A DNA stretch of 64,000 nucleotides from Bradyrhizobium erythrophlei. Lineage in GTDB: Bacteria > Pseudomonadota > Alphaproteobacteria > Rhizobiales > Xanthobacteraceae. The notes under the pieces were generated by a model. That model was not told where the DNA came from. It saw only the letters and a list, made by a program, of their open reading frames with translations, and did not search any database. Below, piece after piece: positions 45,336 to 53,549 of the stretch (the stretch's first letter is position 1; each line of letters starts with the position of its first letter). Location of the stretch: the NCBI RefSeq assembly GCF_900129425.1, contig NZ_LT670817.1, positions 8,522,001-8,586,000 on the forward strand. Reading direction: 5' to 3'. Position numbers and translations under genes: made by a program.

Positions 45336-46142
45336 CTACCGCCCCATCGCCAGCGCGATCAGGCCGAGCGTGCCGACGATGACGCGCCACCACGCGAACA
45401 GCGTGAAGCCATGGCGGGTGACGTAACTCAAAAATGTTTTCACCACGACGATCGCGGTGATGAAGGACACCACGAAACCGATCGCGATGATCCCCAGATG
45501 ATCGGCCGTCATCTCGGCGCGGCTCTTGTAGAAATCATAGGCGAAGGCGCCGACCATGGTCGGGATCGCCAGGAAGAAGGAGAATTCCGCCGCCGCGCGC
45601 TTGTCCGCCCCTAACAGCATCGCAGCCACGATGCTGGCCCCGGAGCGCGACACCCCGGGAATCATCGCCAGGCATTGCGCGACGCCGATCCAAAGATAGG
45701 TCAGCAGCGGAAACTTGGTCGCATCGTGTTCGTACGGCTTGTGATCGATCTGATCGACCCACAACAGGATCGCGCCTCCGACGATCAGCGAAAAGCAGAC
45801 CACCCAGGGATTAAACAGAACTTCCTTGATATATTTCCCGGCGATCAGGCCGATGATCACCGCCGGCAGGAACGCCACCAGCAGGCCGATGACAAATCGC
45901 CGGTCGTCGGAATTGGAGAACATGCCGAGCGCGATCCGCCATAGTTTTGCGAAATAGATCACGACAATCGCGAGAATCGCGCCGAGCTGAATCAGCACGG
46001 TAAAACTGTTCCAGAAACTGCCCGCGCCGAGATCGAAGAATCGTTCCGCCAGCAACAGATGGCCGGTCGAGGAAACCGGCAGGAATTCCGTCACACCCTC
46101 GACGACGCCGAGGATCACCGCACGTACTGCATCAGACATCAT
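45336..46142 (-). CDS. uppP: Undecaprenyl-diphosphatase
   Basis: A 268-residue multipass membrane enzyme (UppP/BacA) that recycles the lipid carrier for peptidoglycan and other surface polymers. The catalytic motifs are seen as EGVTEFLPVSSTGHL near residues 15-29 and IPGVSRSGASIVAAM in the middle. Length and about eight hydrophobic segments match the family. Confidence 0.96.
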   Translation of the reverse strand: MMSDAVRAVILGVVEGVTEFLPVSSTGHLLLAERFFDLGAGSFWNSFTVLIQLGAILAIVVIYFAKLWRIALGMFSNSDDRRFVIGLLVAFLPAVIIGLIAGKYIKEVLFNPWVVCFSLIVGGAILLWVDQIDHKPYEHDATKFPLLTYLWIGVAQCLAMIPGVSRSGASIVAAMLLGADKRAAAEFSFFLAIPTMVGAFAYDFYKSRAEMTADHLGIIAIGFVVSFITAIVVVKTFLSYVTRHGFTLFAWWRVIVGTLGLIALAMGR

Positions 46143-46340
46143 GACTGGTCCGTTAGGATCGAAATGAGGCGAAAAGCCGGGCTCTTCTCGCTTATTCGTC
46201 CCTCTGCCGCAATCTCAAATAACGTGAAAACACAGGTTGCCTCATTCGCGCGCTCCGGTAGTTTGGCGCGTTGCCCCCGGTACAGCCGCCGCCTCGCGCG
46301 GTGAGGATTTCTTAAGCACCGCAAAACTATCAAGGGATAC

Positions 46341-47033
46341 ATGTTCACGCTGTTTCATCATCCGTTCTGTCCGCATTCGCGCTTTGTCCGCCTGGCGCTC
46401 GGCGAATACGGCCTCGATGTGCGGCTGGTGGAAGAGCGGGCCTGGGAGCGGCGCGAGGCTTTTCTCGCGCTCAATCCCGCGGGCACCACGCCGGTGTTGA
46501 TCGCCGAAGGCCAGCCTTCGATTCCCGGCGCCGCGATCATCGCCGAATATCTCGATGAGACCCATGGCGCCGCGATGAAGCAACGCCGGCTGCTGCCGAC
46601 GACGGCGGGCGAGCGCATCGAGGTGCGCCGGCTGATGGCGTGGTTCAACGAAAAATTTTTCGAGGAAGCCTCCAATCCGCTGGTCACCGAGCGTATCTAC
46701 AAGCGCTTCATGAGCGAAGATGATGGCGGCGGGGCGCCGGCGGCGGATGTGATCCGCGCGGCGAAGGCCAATGTGCGCTATCATCTGGCCTATATCGGCT
46801 GGCTGGCGCAGACGCGGAATTTTCTGGCCGGCGACCGGCTGACCTATGCGGACCTCGCCGCCGCGGCGCATCTTTCGGCGATCGATTATCTGGGCGACGT
46901 GCCATGGATAGAGGACGACGCGGCAAAGGCGTGGTACGCGCGGGTGAAATCCCGCCCGTCGTTCCGCCCCTTGCTGAGCGAATGGCTGGCGGGCGTGCCG
47001 GCGTCGCGCACCTACGTGGACCTCGACTTCTGA
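46341..47033 (+). CDS. Glutathione S-transferase family protein
   Basis: A 230-residue GST. The N-terminal thioredoxin fold includes FHHPFCPHSRFVRLALGEYG (a Cys-Pro-His site at the usual position) and ALNPAGTTPVL, and the C-terminal helical domain carries AGDRLTYADLAAAAHLSAID. The substrate is unknown. The next gene, queG, begins within or directly after its last codons. Confidence 0.9.
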   Translation: MFTLFHHPFCPHSRFVRLALGEYGLDVRLVEERAWERREAFLALNPAGTTPVLIAEGQPSIPGAAIIAEYLDETHGAAMKQRRLLPTTAGERIEVRRLMAWFNEKFFEEASNPLVTERIYKRFMSEDDGGGAPAADVIRAAKANVRYHLAYIGWLAQTRNFLAGDRLTYADLAAAAHLSAIDYLGDVPWIEDDAAKAWYARVKSRPSFRPLLSEWLAGVPASRTYVDLDF

Positions 47034-48190
47034 ACGCCCACCTCAAGCTGTCTCCCGCCGATCTGAAGGCTGGGCTCACGAGCGAAGCGCGCGCGCTCGG
47101 ATTCGATTGCGTCGGCGTTGCCGATCCGGATGCGATCGGTCGCGCGGGCCCATATTTCCGCGCATTCCTCGACGCCGGCGCGCATGGCGACATGGACTGG
47201 CTCGCAGCTCATCCGGAACGCCGCACCGACCCGCGCGTGCTGTGGCCGGACGTGCGCTCGGTGATCATGCTGGGCGTCAATTACGGACCCGACCAAAATC
47301 CGCTGGCGATCCTCGAACAACGCACGCGCGGCGCGATCTCGGTCTATGCGCAGGGCGACGATTATCACGACCTGATCAAGAAGCGACTGAAGACGCTGGC
47401 GCGGTGGCTGGCCGCCACCTCGGGCGGCGAGGTCAAGGTGTTCGTCGATACCGCCGCGGTGATGGAAAAGCCGCTGGCGCAGGCGGCGGGACTGGGCTGG
47501 CAGGGCAAGCACACCAACCTCGTCTCGCGCGAATTCGGCTCATGGCTGTTTCTCGGCGCGATCTTCACCACGTCGGACCTGCCGCGCGACGAAGCCGACA
47601 CCGACCATTGCGGCTCGTGCCGGGCCTGCCTCGATATCTGCCCGACGTCGGCATTTCCCGCACCCTACAAACTCGATGCACGGCGCTGCATTTCCTATCT
47701 CACCATCGAGAGCAAGGCGCCGATCCCACAGGAATTCCGCAAAGCCATCGGCAACCGAATCTATGGCTGCGACGATTGCCTCGCGGTCTGTCCGTGGAAC
47801 AAGTTCGCGCAGGCCGGGCGCGAAACCAAACTCGCCGCGCGCGACGGGTTGCGCGCGCCATCGCTCGCCGAACTCGCCCGGCTCGATGATGCCGCGTTTC
47901 GCGCGCAGTTCACAAAATCGCCGGTCAAGCGCATCGGCCGCGACCGTTTTGTTCGCAATGTGCTGATCGCGATCGGCAACTCCAACGACCCTGCATTGGC
48001 GGCGGAGGCCGAACGCCTGCTCGATGACGCAAGTCCGCTGGTGCGCGGTGCCGCCGTGTGGGCACTGTCGCAACTGCTCGGGCGGGAGGAGTTTTTGGCA
48101 CGCGCGGAAAAGGCGATCAACGCCGAGGTGGACGAGAGCGTGCGGACGGAGTGGCAGTCCGGTCGCACGAGCGCCCTTTCCTCATCCTGA
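46982..48190 (+). CDS. queG: Epoxyqueuosine reductase
   Basis: The enzyme makes queuosine in tRNA, using cobalamin and two 4Fe-4S clusters. The ferredoxin motifs are HCGSCRACLDICPTSAFP and YGCDDCLAVCPWNKF, with the N-terminal ALGFDCVGVADPDAIG block and C-terminal HEAT-like repeats. The start is unclear: conserved sequence begins about 47045, the first in-frame ATG upstream is 46982 inside the GST gene, and a CTG at 47030 overlaps its stop. The last residues (SSS) and stop come from a family E repeat. Confidence 0.9.
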   Translation: MAGGRAGVAHLRGPRLLNAHLKLSPADLKAGLTSEARALGFDCVGVADPDAIGRAGPYFRAFLDAGAHGDMDWLAAHPERRTDPRVLWPDVRSVIMLGVNYGPDQNPLAILEQRTRGAISVYAQGDDYHDLIKKRLKTLARWLAATSGGEVKVFVDTAAVMEKPLAQAAGLGWQGKHTNLVSREFGSWLFLGAIFTTSDLPRDEADTDHCGSCRACLDICPTSAFPAPYKLDARRCISYLTIESKAPIPQEFRKAIGNRIYGCDDCLAVCPWNKFAQAGRETKLAARDGLRAPSLAELARLDDAAFRAQFTKSPVKRIGRDRFVRNVLIAIGNSNDPALAAEAERLLDDASPLVRGAAVWALSQLLGREEFLARAEKAINAEVDESVRTEWQSGRTSALSSS

Positions 48191-48324
48191 GGAGCGGCCA
48201 CTTGGCCGCGTCTCGAAGGATGGCCGCGAGTCCCTGCGTTGCATCCATCCTTCGAGACGCTTGCGGAGTTTATCATCGGGCCGCGCTTCGCGCGGACCCG
48301 GTGGCAAGCTCCTCAGGATGAGGT
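48180..48324. repeat. Palindromic repeat, family E
   Basis: CCTCATCCTGAGGAGC at the left is mirrored by GCTCCTCAGGATGAGG at the right, with CGTCTCGAAGGATGG / CCATCCTTCGAGACGC as inner arms. About 145 bp. Its left arm supplies the stop codon of queG. Confidence 0.9.
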
Positions 48325-48352
48325 CCGAATCCTTCAGGCTCTGAGGATCAAC

Positions 48353-49198
48353 ATGGCCGCCCTTGATTTCATCGCGCATATTCCGTCATGGTCCCGCGCC
48401 ATGACGAATCAGCCTTTCTTCACCAGAGACCGCGACGCCTACATTCCCACCGATGCCGCGCGCGGGCCGTGGGACCCTAATTCGCTGCACGGCCGTGTCA
48501 TCATCGGACTGCTGGCATTCGCCATCGAGCAGCGTCACGGCGCCGACGACTTCGTGCCGGCGCGGCTGACGGTGGACATGTTTCGCCTGCCCACGCTCGC
48601 GCCGATCGAGGTCACGACGCGGCTGGTCCGCGATGGCCTGCGCATCAGGGTGGTCGAGGCCGATTTTTTCAGCGGCGGCGTCGGCATGGCGCGCGCCTCT
48701 TGCCAGCTGTTGCGCAAGACACAAGACCCGCAAGGCCAGGTCTGGTCGCCGCCGAACTGGGATGTGCCGGCGCCATCGGACATTCCGGCCCCGACCGATC
48801 CGCGGCTCGGCATGAACGGCAAATGGGCCACCCGGCCGATCGTGGGCGCGATGGGCACCGTCGGCCCGCGGCGGCTCTGGATGAGCGAAGTGCGCGACCT
48901 CGTCGAAGGCGCGGCGCTGACGCCGTTCGTGCGGGTCGCGGTGGCGGCGGATTTCGCCAGCCCCTTTGCCAATGCCGGCGACCAGGGCCTCGGCTACATC
49001 AACAGCGACGTCACGCTGTATCTGCACCGCCTGCCGGTGAAGGAATGGATCGGCTTCGAGGTGGTGAACCACCACGCCACCGACGGCGTCGCGATCGGCG
49101 AGTGTTTTCTGTACGACCAGCAGGGGGCGATCGGCACATCCACCGTGGCGGCCCTGGCGCAACGCAAGCCGATGGCGGCCCAACGTCCCGCACCGTGA
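48353..49198 (+). CDS. Acyl-CoA thioesterase-like (hotdog-fold) protein
   Basis: About 281 residues with two hotdog-like halves: LHGRVIIGLLAFAIEQ, FVPARLTVDMFRLPTLAPIE and VEADFFSGGVGMARASCQLL in the first, and YINSDVTLYLHRLPVKEWIG and VAIGECFLYDQQGAIGTSTV in the second. The pattern fits thioesterase-like acyl-CoA binding proteins. The ATG at 48353 has GAGG six bases upstream; 48401 is an alternative, and the longer frame runs into a repeat. Substrate unknown. Confidence 0.8.
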   Translation: MAALDFIAHIPSWSRAMTNQPFFTRDRDAYIPTDAARGPWDPNSLHGRVIIGLLAFAIEQRHGADDFVPARLTVDMFRLPTLAPIEVTTRLVRDGLRIRVVEADFFSGGVGMARASCQLLRKTQDPQGQVWSPPNWDVPAPSDIPAPTDPRLGMNGKWATRPIVGAMGTVGPRRLWMSEVRDLVEGAALTPFVRVAVAADFASPFANAGDQGLGYINSDVTLYLHRLPVKEWIGFEVVNHHATDGVAIGECFLYDQQGAIGTSTVAALAQRKPMAAQRPAP

Positions 49199-49210
49199 TG
49201 AAATTCACGC

Positions 49211-49290
49211 CGTCATTCCGGGGCGACGCACAGCGTCGAACCCGGAATCTCGAGATTCCGGGTTCGCACTATCGTGCGCCCCGGAATGAC
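49211..49290. repeat. Palindromic repeat, family C
   Basis: An 80-bp palindrome, second copy of the element at 4945-5022: CGTCATTCCGGGGCGACGCA at the left and GTGCGCCCCGGAATGAC at the right with the same CCCGGAATCTCGAGATTCCG centre. It lies between two convergent genes. Confidence 0.92.
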
Positions 49291-49308
49291 AAGTTGCCGG
49301 CTAAAGCC

Positions 49309-50097
49309 TCACCCGATCTCCGCTACCGCCGCGAGAATCCGCGCGATGTCCTGCGGCCGCGACAGGCGGTGATCGCCGTCCTGGATCATCGTCAGCACCA
49401 CATCGTCGCTGGGCAGCCGGTCCGCCAGCGCGAACGCATGCCGCCATGGCACGTCCGGATCCTGTGCGCCCTGCAGGATGCGAACCGGGCAGCCCACATC
49501 GATCGCGCTGCCGAGCAGCAGATGGCTGCGGCCCTCCTCGATCAGCGCGCGGGTGATCGGATAGGGCTCGCCGTATGCCGAGGGCCGCAGCCAGACGCCC
49601 CGGCTCTCGATCTCCCGACGAATTTCGGGCGAAAATCCTTTCCACATCAGTTCCTCGGTAAAATCCGGTGCCGGCGCGATCAGCACCAGCCCGGCGAGCG
49701 AGGCGCGTCCTGCCGGGCGCCGCGCCAGTTCCCGCGCCAACAACAGCGCGATCCAGCCGCCCATCGACGAGCCGATCACGACCTGCGGGCCGGTACAGAA
49801 TTGCTCGAACACCGCGACGCTCTCTTCCAGCCAGCGCCCGATGGTGCCGTCGACGAACGCGCCGCCGGATTCGCCGTGGCCGGAATAATCGAACCGGACA
49901 GAGGCGCGATCGCGCTCGGCGGCCCAGGCGTCCAGCGCCAGCGCCTTGGTGCCCCGCATGTCCGAATTGAAACCGCCGAGCCAGAACAGCCCGGGCGCGC
50001 CACCGGCGCGGGCGCGCACCGCGATGCTGCGCGCAGCGCTGTCCCTGCCTACCACGACGAAGGAGGGTGGCTGCTCGAATGCGTCGGAATTGGTCAT
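49309..50097 (-). CDS. Alpha/beta hydrolase
   Basis: A 262-residue serine hydrolase. The nucleophile elbow is VIGSSMGGWIALL, preceded by SVRFDYSGHGESGG; the acid and histidine are probably in GAQDPDVPW and DGDHRLSRPQD. It resembles palmitoyl-thioesterase ABHD10-like esterases, but the substrate is not known. The ATG at 50097 is the natural start; the frame continues to 50169. Confidence 0.88.
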   Translation of the reverse strand: MTNSDAFEQPPSFVVVGRDSAARSIAVRARAGGAPGLFWLGGFNSDMRGTKALALDAWAAERDRASVRFDYSGHGESGGAFVDGTIGRWLEESVAVFEQFCTGPQVVIGSSMGGWIALLLARELARRPAGRASLAGLVLIAPAPDFTEELMWKGFSPEIRREIESRGVWLRPSAYGEPYPITRALIEEGRSHLLLGSAIDVGCPVRILQGAQDPDVPWRHAFALADRLPSDDVVLTMIQDGDHRLSRPQDIARILAAVAEIG

Positions 50098-50369
50098 GAA
50101 GGGGTCACTCTGGTTCGCTGCTGTTTGATTGAGCACACACGATCCGTCAACGGACGCCAATACCGGCATTAAGTATTTCGCCGAGCTTGCGGAACAGAGG
50201 CATGGTCTCTATGTGGCTGGTCTGAACGTTCCACGCGGCTAAGCGTTGTTCGGCGTGACCAAAATGCCTCGCATTTGAAGGTTTTCGCGCCGACAACGCG
50301 AGTTTGCTTGCCCGCTGAGCCTTATTCCTTCAAACTGTTGCCCTCGTTCACAACCTTGGAGAGTTACCC

Positions 50370-50909
50370 ATTCGCCGTCCCAACAGAGCCCCGCCCGCTG
50401 CCACCAAAGACGGGCCGCGTACCAACGATGAAATCCGCAACGCACAGGTTCAGCTCATCGACCAGAACGGCCTGAATCACGGCACGGTCGAAACAGCGGC
50501 CGCCGTCAAGATGGCCCTCGAAGCGGGCATGGATCTTGTGGAGATTTCGCCCAATAACAATCCTCCCGTTTGCAAGATCATGGACTACGGGAAGTTCAAA
50601 TATTCGGCGCAGAAAAAAGCCGCGGAGGCGCGCAAGAAACAGAAGATCGTCGAGATCAAGGAGATCAAGCTTCGGCCGATGATCGACGATCACGATTACG
50701 ACGTGAAGATGCGCGCGATGCAGCGCTTTTTCGAGGAGGGTGACAAGGTCAAGGTCACCTTGCGCTATCGCGGCCGCGAAATGGCGCATCAGGAAATCGG
50801 CACCAAATTGCTGGACAAGGTCAAGAGCGACGTCGCGGAGATCGCGAAGGTCGAGCAGGACGCGCGCTTTGAAGGCCGTCAGGTCGTCATGGTTCTGGCG
50901 CCGCGCTAA
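50370..50909 (+). CDS. infC: Translation initiation factor IF-3, ATT start
   Basis: A 179-residue IF-3. It keeps the 30S subunit free and checks the start codon. The reading frame goes upstream from the only ATG (50511) through TNDEIRNAQVQLIDQNGLNH to ATT 50370, with GGAG seven bases before it. The rare ATT start is the known infC self-control device. The C-terminal domain is intact (LRPMIDDHDYDVKMRAMQRF and VTLRYRGREMAHQEIG). A strong terminator follows, so it is not in one transcript with rpmI. Confidence 0.96.
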   Translation: MRRPNRAPPAATKDGPRTNDEIRNAQVQLIDQNGLNHGTVETAAAVKMALEAGMDLVEISPNNNPPVCKIMDYGKFKYSAQKKAAEARKKQKIVEIKEIKLRPMIDDHDYDVKMRAMQRFFEEGDKVKVTLRYRGREMAHQEIGTKLLDKVKSDVAEIAKVEQDARFEGRQVVMVLAPR

Positions 50910-50951
50910 GTCGCCCGGCACATCCCATTAGTCAATTTAGTCGCAGCGAAA

Positions 50952-50987
50952 CGGCCCGTCAGAGCATCTGGCGGGCCGGTTTCTTTT
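50952..50987 (+). terminator. Rho-independent terminator of infC
   Basis: An 11-bp stem, CGGCCCGTCAG at 50952-50962 with CTGGCGGGCCG at 50968-50978 (one G-U pair), an AGCAT loop, then GTTTCTTTT. It lies 43 bases after the infC stop. Confidence 0.93.
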
Positions 50988-50989
50988 GC

Positions 50990-51107
50990 GCGTCGCGCGC
51001 GTCTTCGACGCGCCATGGCGGTGCGCTGCGAGCGGGGGCCCACATTTCACCGGACGCAGTTTGGTCCCGGCTCTGCGGAGCGGCGTCACGAACGCTGCAC
51101 CGCCTCA
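50990..51107. repeat. Repeat family D, left of the IS110-type element
   Basis: A degenerate relative of the repeat at 13294-13422: GCGCTGCGAGCGGGGGCCCA, then GGTCCCGGCTCTGCGG and GAACGCTGCACCGC. It ends about 18 bp before the left inverted repeat of the IS110-type element. Confidence 0.6.
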
Positions 51108-51195
51108 ACGAGCAAGTGATGGTGTGTGGACGGCCCCCTACGGCATCAGTGTGCCAGAATGAGGTTGTTGCAAATCTCAGACAAAGGAGCCGTCC

Positions 51196-52233
51196 GTGAA
51201 CCAGATTATCCGCATTGGAATGGATACGTCTAAGCATTTTTTTCAGCTGCATGGGGTGGATGCCACCGAGCGGCCAGTGCTGCGCCGGAGGCTGCGGCGC
51301 AATGAGGTGTTGGCGTTTTTTGCCAAGCTGCCGCCAACCGTTATCGGGATGGAGGCCTGCGGCGCAGGGCATTACTGGACGCGGGAGTTGCGCAAGCTCG
51401 GCCACGAGGTGAAGCTGATGGCGCCGCAGCACGTGAAGGCTTACGTCAAACGTAACAAGAATGACGGGCGCGATGCCGAGGGCCTGTGCGAGGCGATGAG
51501 CCGGCCGACGATGCAGTTCGTGCCGATGAAGACCGAAGAGCAGCAGGCGGCGCTGATGCTGGTGGGGGTTCGCCAGCAGCTGATCGCAAGGCGTACCCAA
51601 CTCAGCAACGCGATCCGCGGCTACGCGGCGGAGTTTGGTCTGATCACCGCCAAGGGTCTGGACAAGATCGAGCCGTTATTGGCGCGGATCGCGCAGGACG
51701 AGAGCTTGCCGGAGCTGGCGCGCGAGATGTTTGCGGTGTACGGCAGGGAATATGCGCGGCTGCAGGTCGAACTGAAGGCGATCGAGGTCAGGCTACTGGC
51801 CTGGCACCGCGCCAATGCCGACAGCCGTCGTCTGGCGCAGATCCCGGGGATCGGGCCGATCGGCGCCACGGCGCTGGTCATGAAGACCCCCGACCCTCGC
51901 CTGCTCCCGTCCGGGCGGCACTTCGCGGCCTGGATCGGGCTGACACCAAGGGATCATTCCACCGCCGGCAAGACCCGGATCGGCAAGATCACCCGCGCCG
52001 GAGATGAGATGCTGCGCAGCGTGCTGGTGGCGGGAGCAACCGCGGTGATCCAGCAGGCGAGACATGGTCGCGGCCGTCCGTCGCCCTGGCTGATGGCCCT
52101 GCTGAAGCGCAAGTCAGCGAAGCTCGCGGCGGTAGCCCTCGCCAACAAGATTGCCCGCATCGCGTGGAAGCTGATGGTGACAGGCCAAAGTTACGATGGC
52201 GCGCGGATGCCCAGCGCACTCGCCGCCGCCTAA
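51196..52233 (+). CDS. IS110-family transposase (DEDD recombinase)
   Basis: A 345-residue protein. The N-terminal RuvC-like domain keeps the acidic set D10 (IRIGMDTS), E53 (GMEACGAG), D90 and D93 (NKNDGRDAEGL). A Tnp_20 C-terminal domain carries the HhH-like IPGIGPIGATAL and the block WIGLTPRDHSTAGKTRIGKI, where Ser255 is the likely nucleophile. The start has AAAGGAG nearby. The frame is complete, so the element may be active. Confidence 0.94.
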   Translation: MNQIIRIGMDTSKHFFQLHGVDATERPVLRRRLRRNEVLAFFAKLPPTVIGMEACGAGHYWTRELRKLGHEVKLMAPQHVKAYVKRNKNDGRDAEGLCEAMSRPTMQFVPMKTEEQQAALMLVGVRQQLIARRTQLSNAIRGYAAEFGLITAKGLDKIEPLLARIAQDESLPELAREMFAVYGREYARLQVELKAIEVRLLAWHRANADSRRLAQIPGIGPIGATALVMKTPDPRLLPSGRHFAAWIGLTPRDHSTAGKTRIGKITRAGDEMLRSVLVAGATAVIQQARHGRGRPSPWLMALLKRKSAKLAAVALANKIARIAWKLMVTGQSYDGARMPSALAAA

Positions 52234-52482
52234 GAGATCGGCCGGTCGGCGGGTTCGCCGCACTGGCTGAGCCGGAGCTGCAAGAGGAGACAGATGGTAG
52301 GATCGATCGATCCGAGGTGCGAGACAGTCCGTGGGACCCATTGGCCTGTAAAGGTCGCTGGAGTGTTTGGAGCTCGCGTCGCGGAAAACCATCTTGGCCA
52401 GCGGTCCAAAGTGACCGCATCAACAGGCCGGACATATGGATGCAAGCGATCCGATCAGACCCTCAAAAAACTCTTGTGGCAC
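52234..52482 (+). other. Noncoding 3' segment of the IS110/IS1111-type element
   Basis: 249 bp between the transposase stop and the right inverted repeat, with no ORF of interest and several short self-complementary stretches (for example GGATCGATCGATCC). IS110-type elements are known to encode a structured bridge RNA in a noncoding end; in the IS1111 group it is expected downstream of the transposase, which is the long side here. No structure was computed. Confidence 0.4.
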
Positions 52483-52496
52483 GGGGGCCGTCCACA

Positions 52497-52556
52497 TATG
52501 GGTCCCGGCTCTGTTGCGCACCGTGAGGGACGCTGCACCGCGTCCTCGACACGAGA
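52497..52556. repeat. Repeat family D fragment, right of the IS110-type element
   Basis: GGGTCCCGGCTCTGTTGCGC and GACGCTGCACCGCGTCC match the right half of the family D repeat at 13294-13422. It begins exactly where the right inverted repeat of the IS ends. Confidence 0.7.
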
Positions 52557-52565
52557 GCCTTTGAT

Positions 52566-53000
52566 CTAACTCCGCGTGGCCTGCCAGCTGCCGCTGCAGC
52601 GGTCGCCTGAAATAACGCCGCTCCACCGACCCGCCCCGGTATTGCCGAAGAGCCGGCCGCTGCCGCTGGCCACCGACAGGCCGACCGATATCCTGACCGA
52701 CACCACGCCGGCCCGGCTGATGCCGCCCGTCACCTTGCCTCCGCCAGCAGATGACACGCGACGGCCGGACACGGCGAAGGGAGCACTGTTGGTCGGGCTG
52801 CAATTGCCTGCCCGGGTCACGAAGATCACGTTCCAGATACCGTCATAGGCTCCCGCCGCCCTGACGATTCTGGCCTGCCGGGCATCGGCGGTGCCGGGCA
52901 CGACCAGTGCGGCGAGAACCGCTGAAGTAAACACCCAGCGCAAGCTACGCGACGGCCTGGATTGGGCGAAAAGGGCAACCGATCGGGCTGAAATCGTCAT
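52566..53000 (-). CDS. Exported protein of unknown function
   Basis: A 144-residue protein. A long signal peptide (residues 1-40, core WVFTSAVLAALVVPGTADA) is followed by AAGAYDGIWNVIFVTRAGNC and a Gly/Ser-rich beta-like domain with two later cysteine regions (GDRCSGSWQ). The YDGxW...C pattern occurs in other Bradyrhizobium exported proteins, but I know of no function. The ATG at 53000 has a CAGGA upstream. It lies between the IS110-type element and rpmI. Confidence 0.7.
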   Translation of the reverse strand: MTISARSVALFAQSRPSRSLRWVFTSAVLAALVVPGTADARQARIVRAAGAYDGIWNVIFVTRAGNCSPTNSAPFAVSGRRVSSAGGGKVTGGISRAGVVSVRISVGLSVASGSGRLFGNTGAGRWSGVISGDRCSGSWQATRS

Positions 53001-53219
53001 TTTTTTCCTGTTTTTTGGCCGCGTCCGGATGGCGTGAGACCATGTGTCTACCGATATGGTTCGACGGTTCATCGTTGCCAATCCCGCTCGGCTCTGCCAT
53101 AAGCCCAACCTTCATCGCCCGGCTGATCAAGGGCTGCCGTGTCGATGCCCGTGCTGGTTGTTGCGTTTAGGCAATAACCGAGCACTTTCAACGCTCTAAC
53201 GAGCATTTTAGCCGCGAAA

Positions 53220-53241
53220 GCGCCCCTTTGGGCGCGTTTTT
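53220..53241 (+). promoter_or_regulatory. Hairpin plus T-run ahead of rpmI
   Basis: GCGCCC at 53220-53225 pairs with GGGCGC at 53230-53235 around CTTT, followed by GTTTTT. It is a terminator-shaped structure 22 bp before the rpmI start and could work as an attenuator of the rpmI-rplT unit, or simply end an upstream transcript. Confidence 0.6.
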
Positions 53242-53262
53242 GTGCGGCAACAGGAGAGCCAA

Positions 53263-53463
53263 ATGCCCAAGCTGAAGACCAAGTCAGGCGCTAAAAAGCG
53301 CTTCAAGGTGACTGCCACCGGCAAAGTGATGCACGCCCAGCGCGGCAAGCGCCACGGCATGATCAAGCGGACCAAGAAGCAGATTCGTCAGCTTCGCGGC
53401 ACCCGCGTGCTGTTCAAGACCGACGGCGACAACATCAAGAAATACTTCTTGCCGCACGCCTGA
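53263..53463 (+). CDS. rpmI: 50S ribosomal protein L35
   Basis: A 66-residue basic protein with the full L35 pattern: PKLKTKSGAKKRFKVTATGK and RGKRHGMIKRTKKQIRQLRG. The ATG at 53263 has AGGAGA eight bases upstream; the frame extends to 53242 without need. rplT follows after 86 bp. Confidence 0.97.
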   Translation: MPKLKTKSGAKKRFKVTATGKVMHAQRGKRHGMIKRTKKQIRQLRGTRVLFKTDGDNIKKYFLPHA

Positions 53464-53549
53464 TCGCGAAAGCGATCGCGGTCTTACGCTTTTGCCGAGC
53501 CGCGTTCGCGCGGCGATCCGTCACCCATTTTCCATGAAGGAGACCCGTC

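Larger units (their letters stand above)
51125..52496 (+). mobile_element. IS110/IS1111-type insertion sequence
   Basis: About 1.37 kb between a perfect 14-bp inverted pair, TGTGGACGGCCCCC at 51125-51138 and its complement GGGGGCCGTCCACA at 52483-52496. Short (sub)terminal inverted repeats like these mark the IS1111 group within IS110. The element has about 57 bp of noncoding DNA before and 249 bp after the transposase, and is flanked by family D repeats. It separates infC from the rpmI region. Confidence 0.8.

Noticed and set aside
50130..50244. Small frame starting TTG before infC (about 37 codons)
   Set aside because: It has no ribosome site or recognisable family and is probably part of the infC leader.
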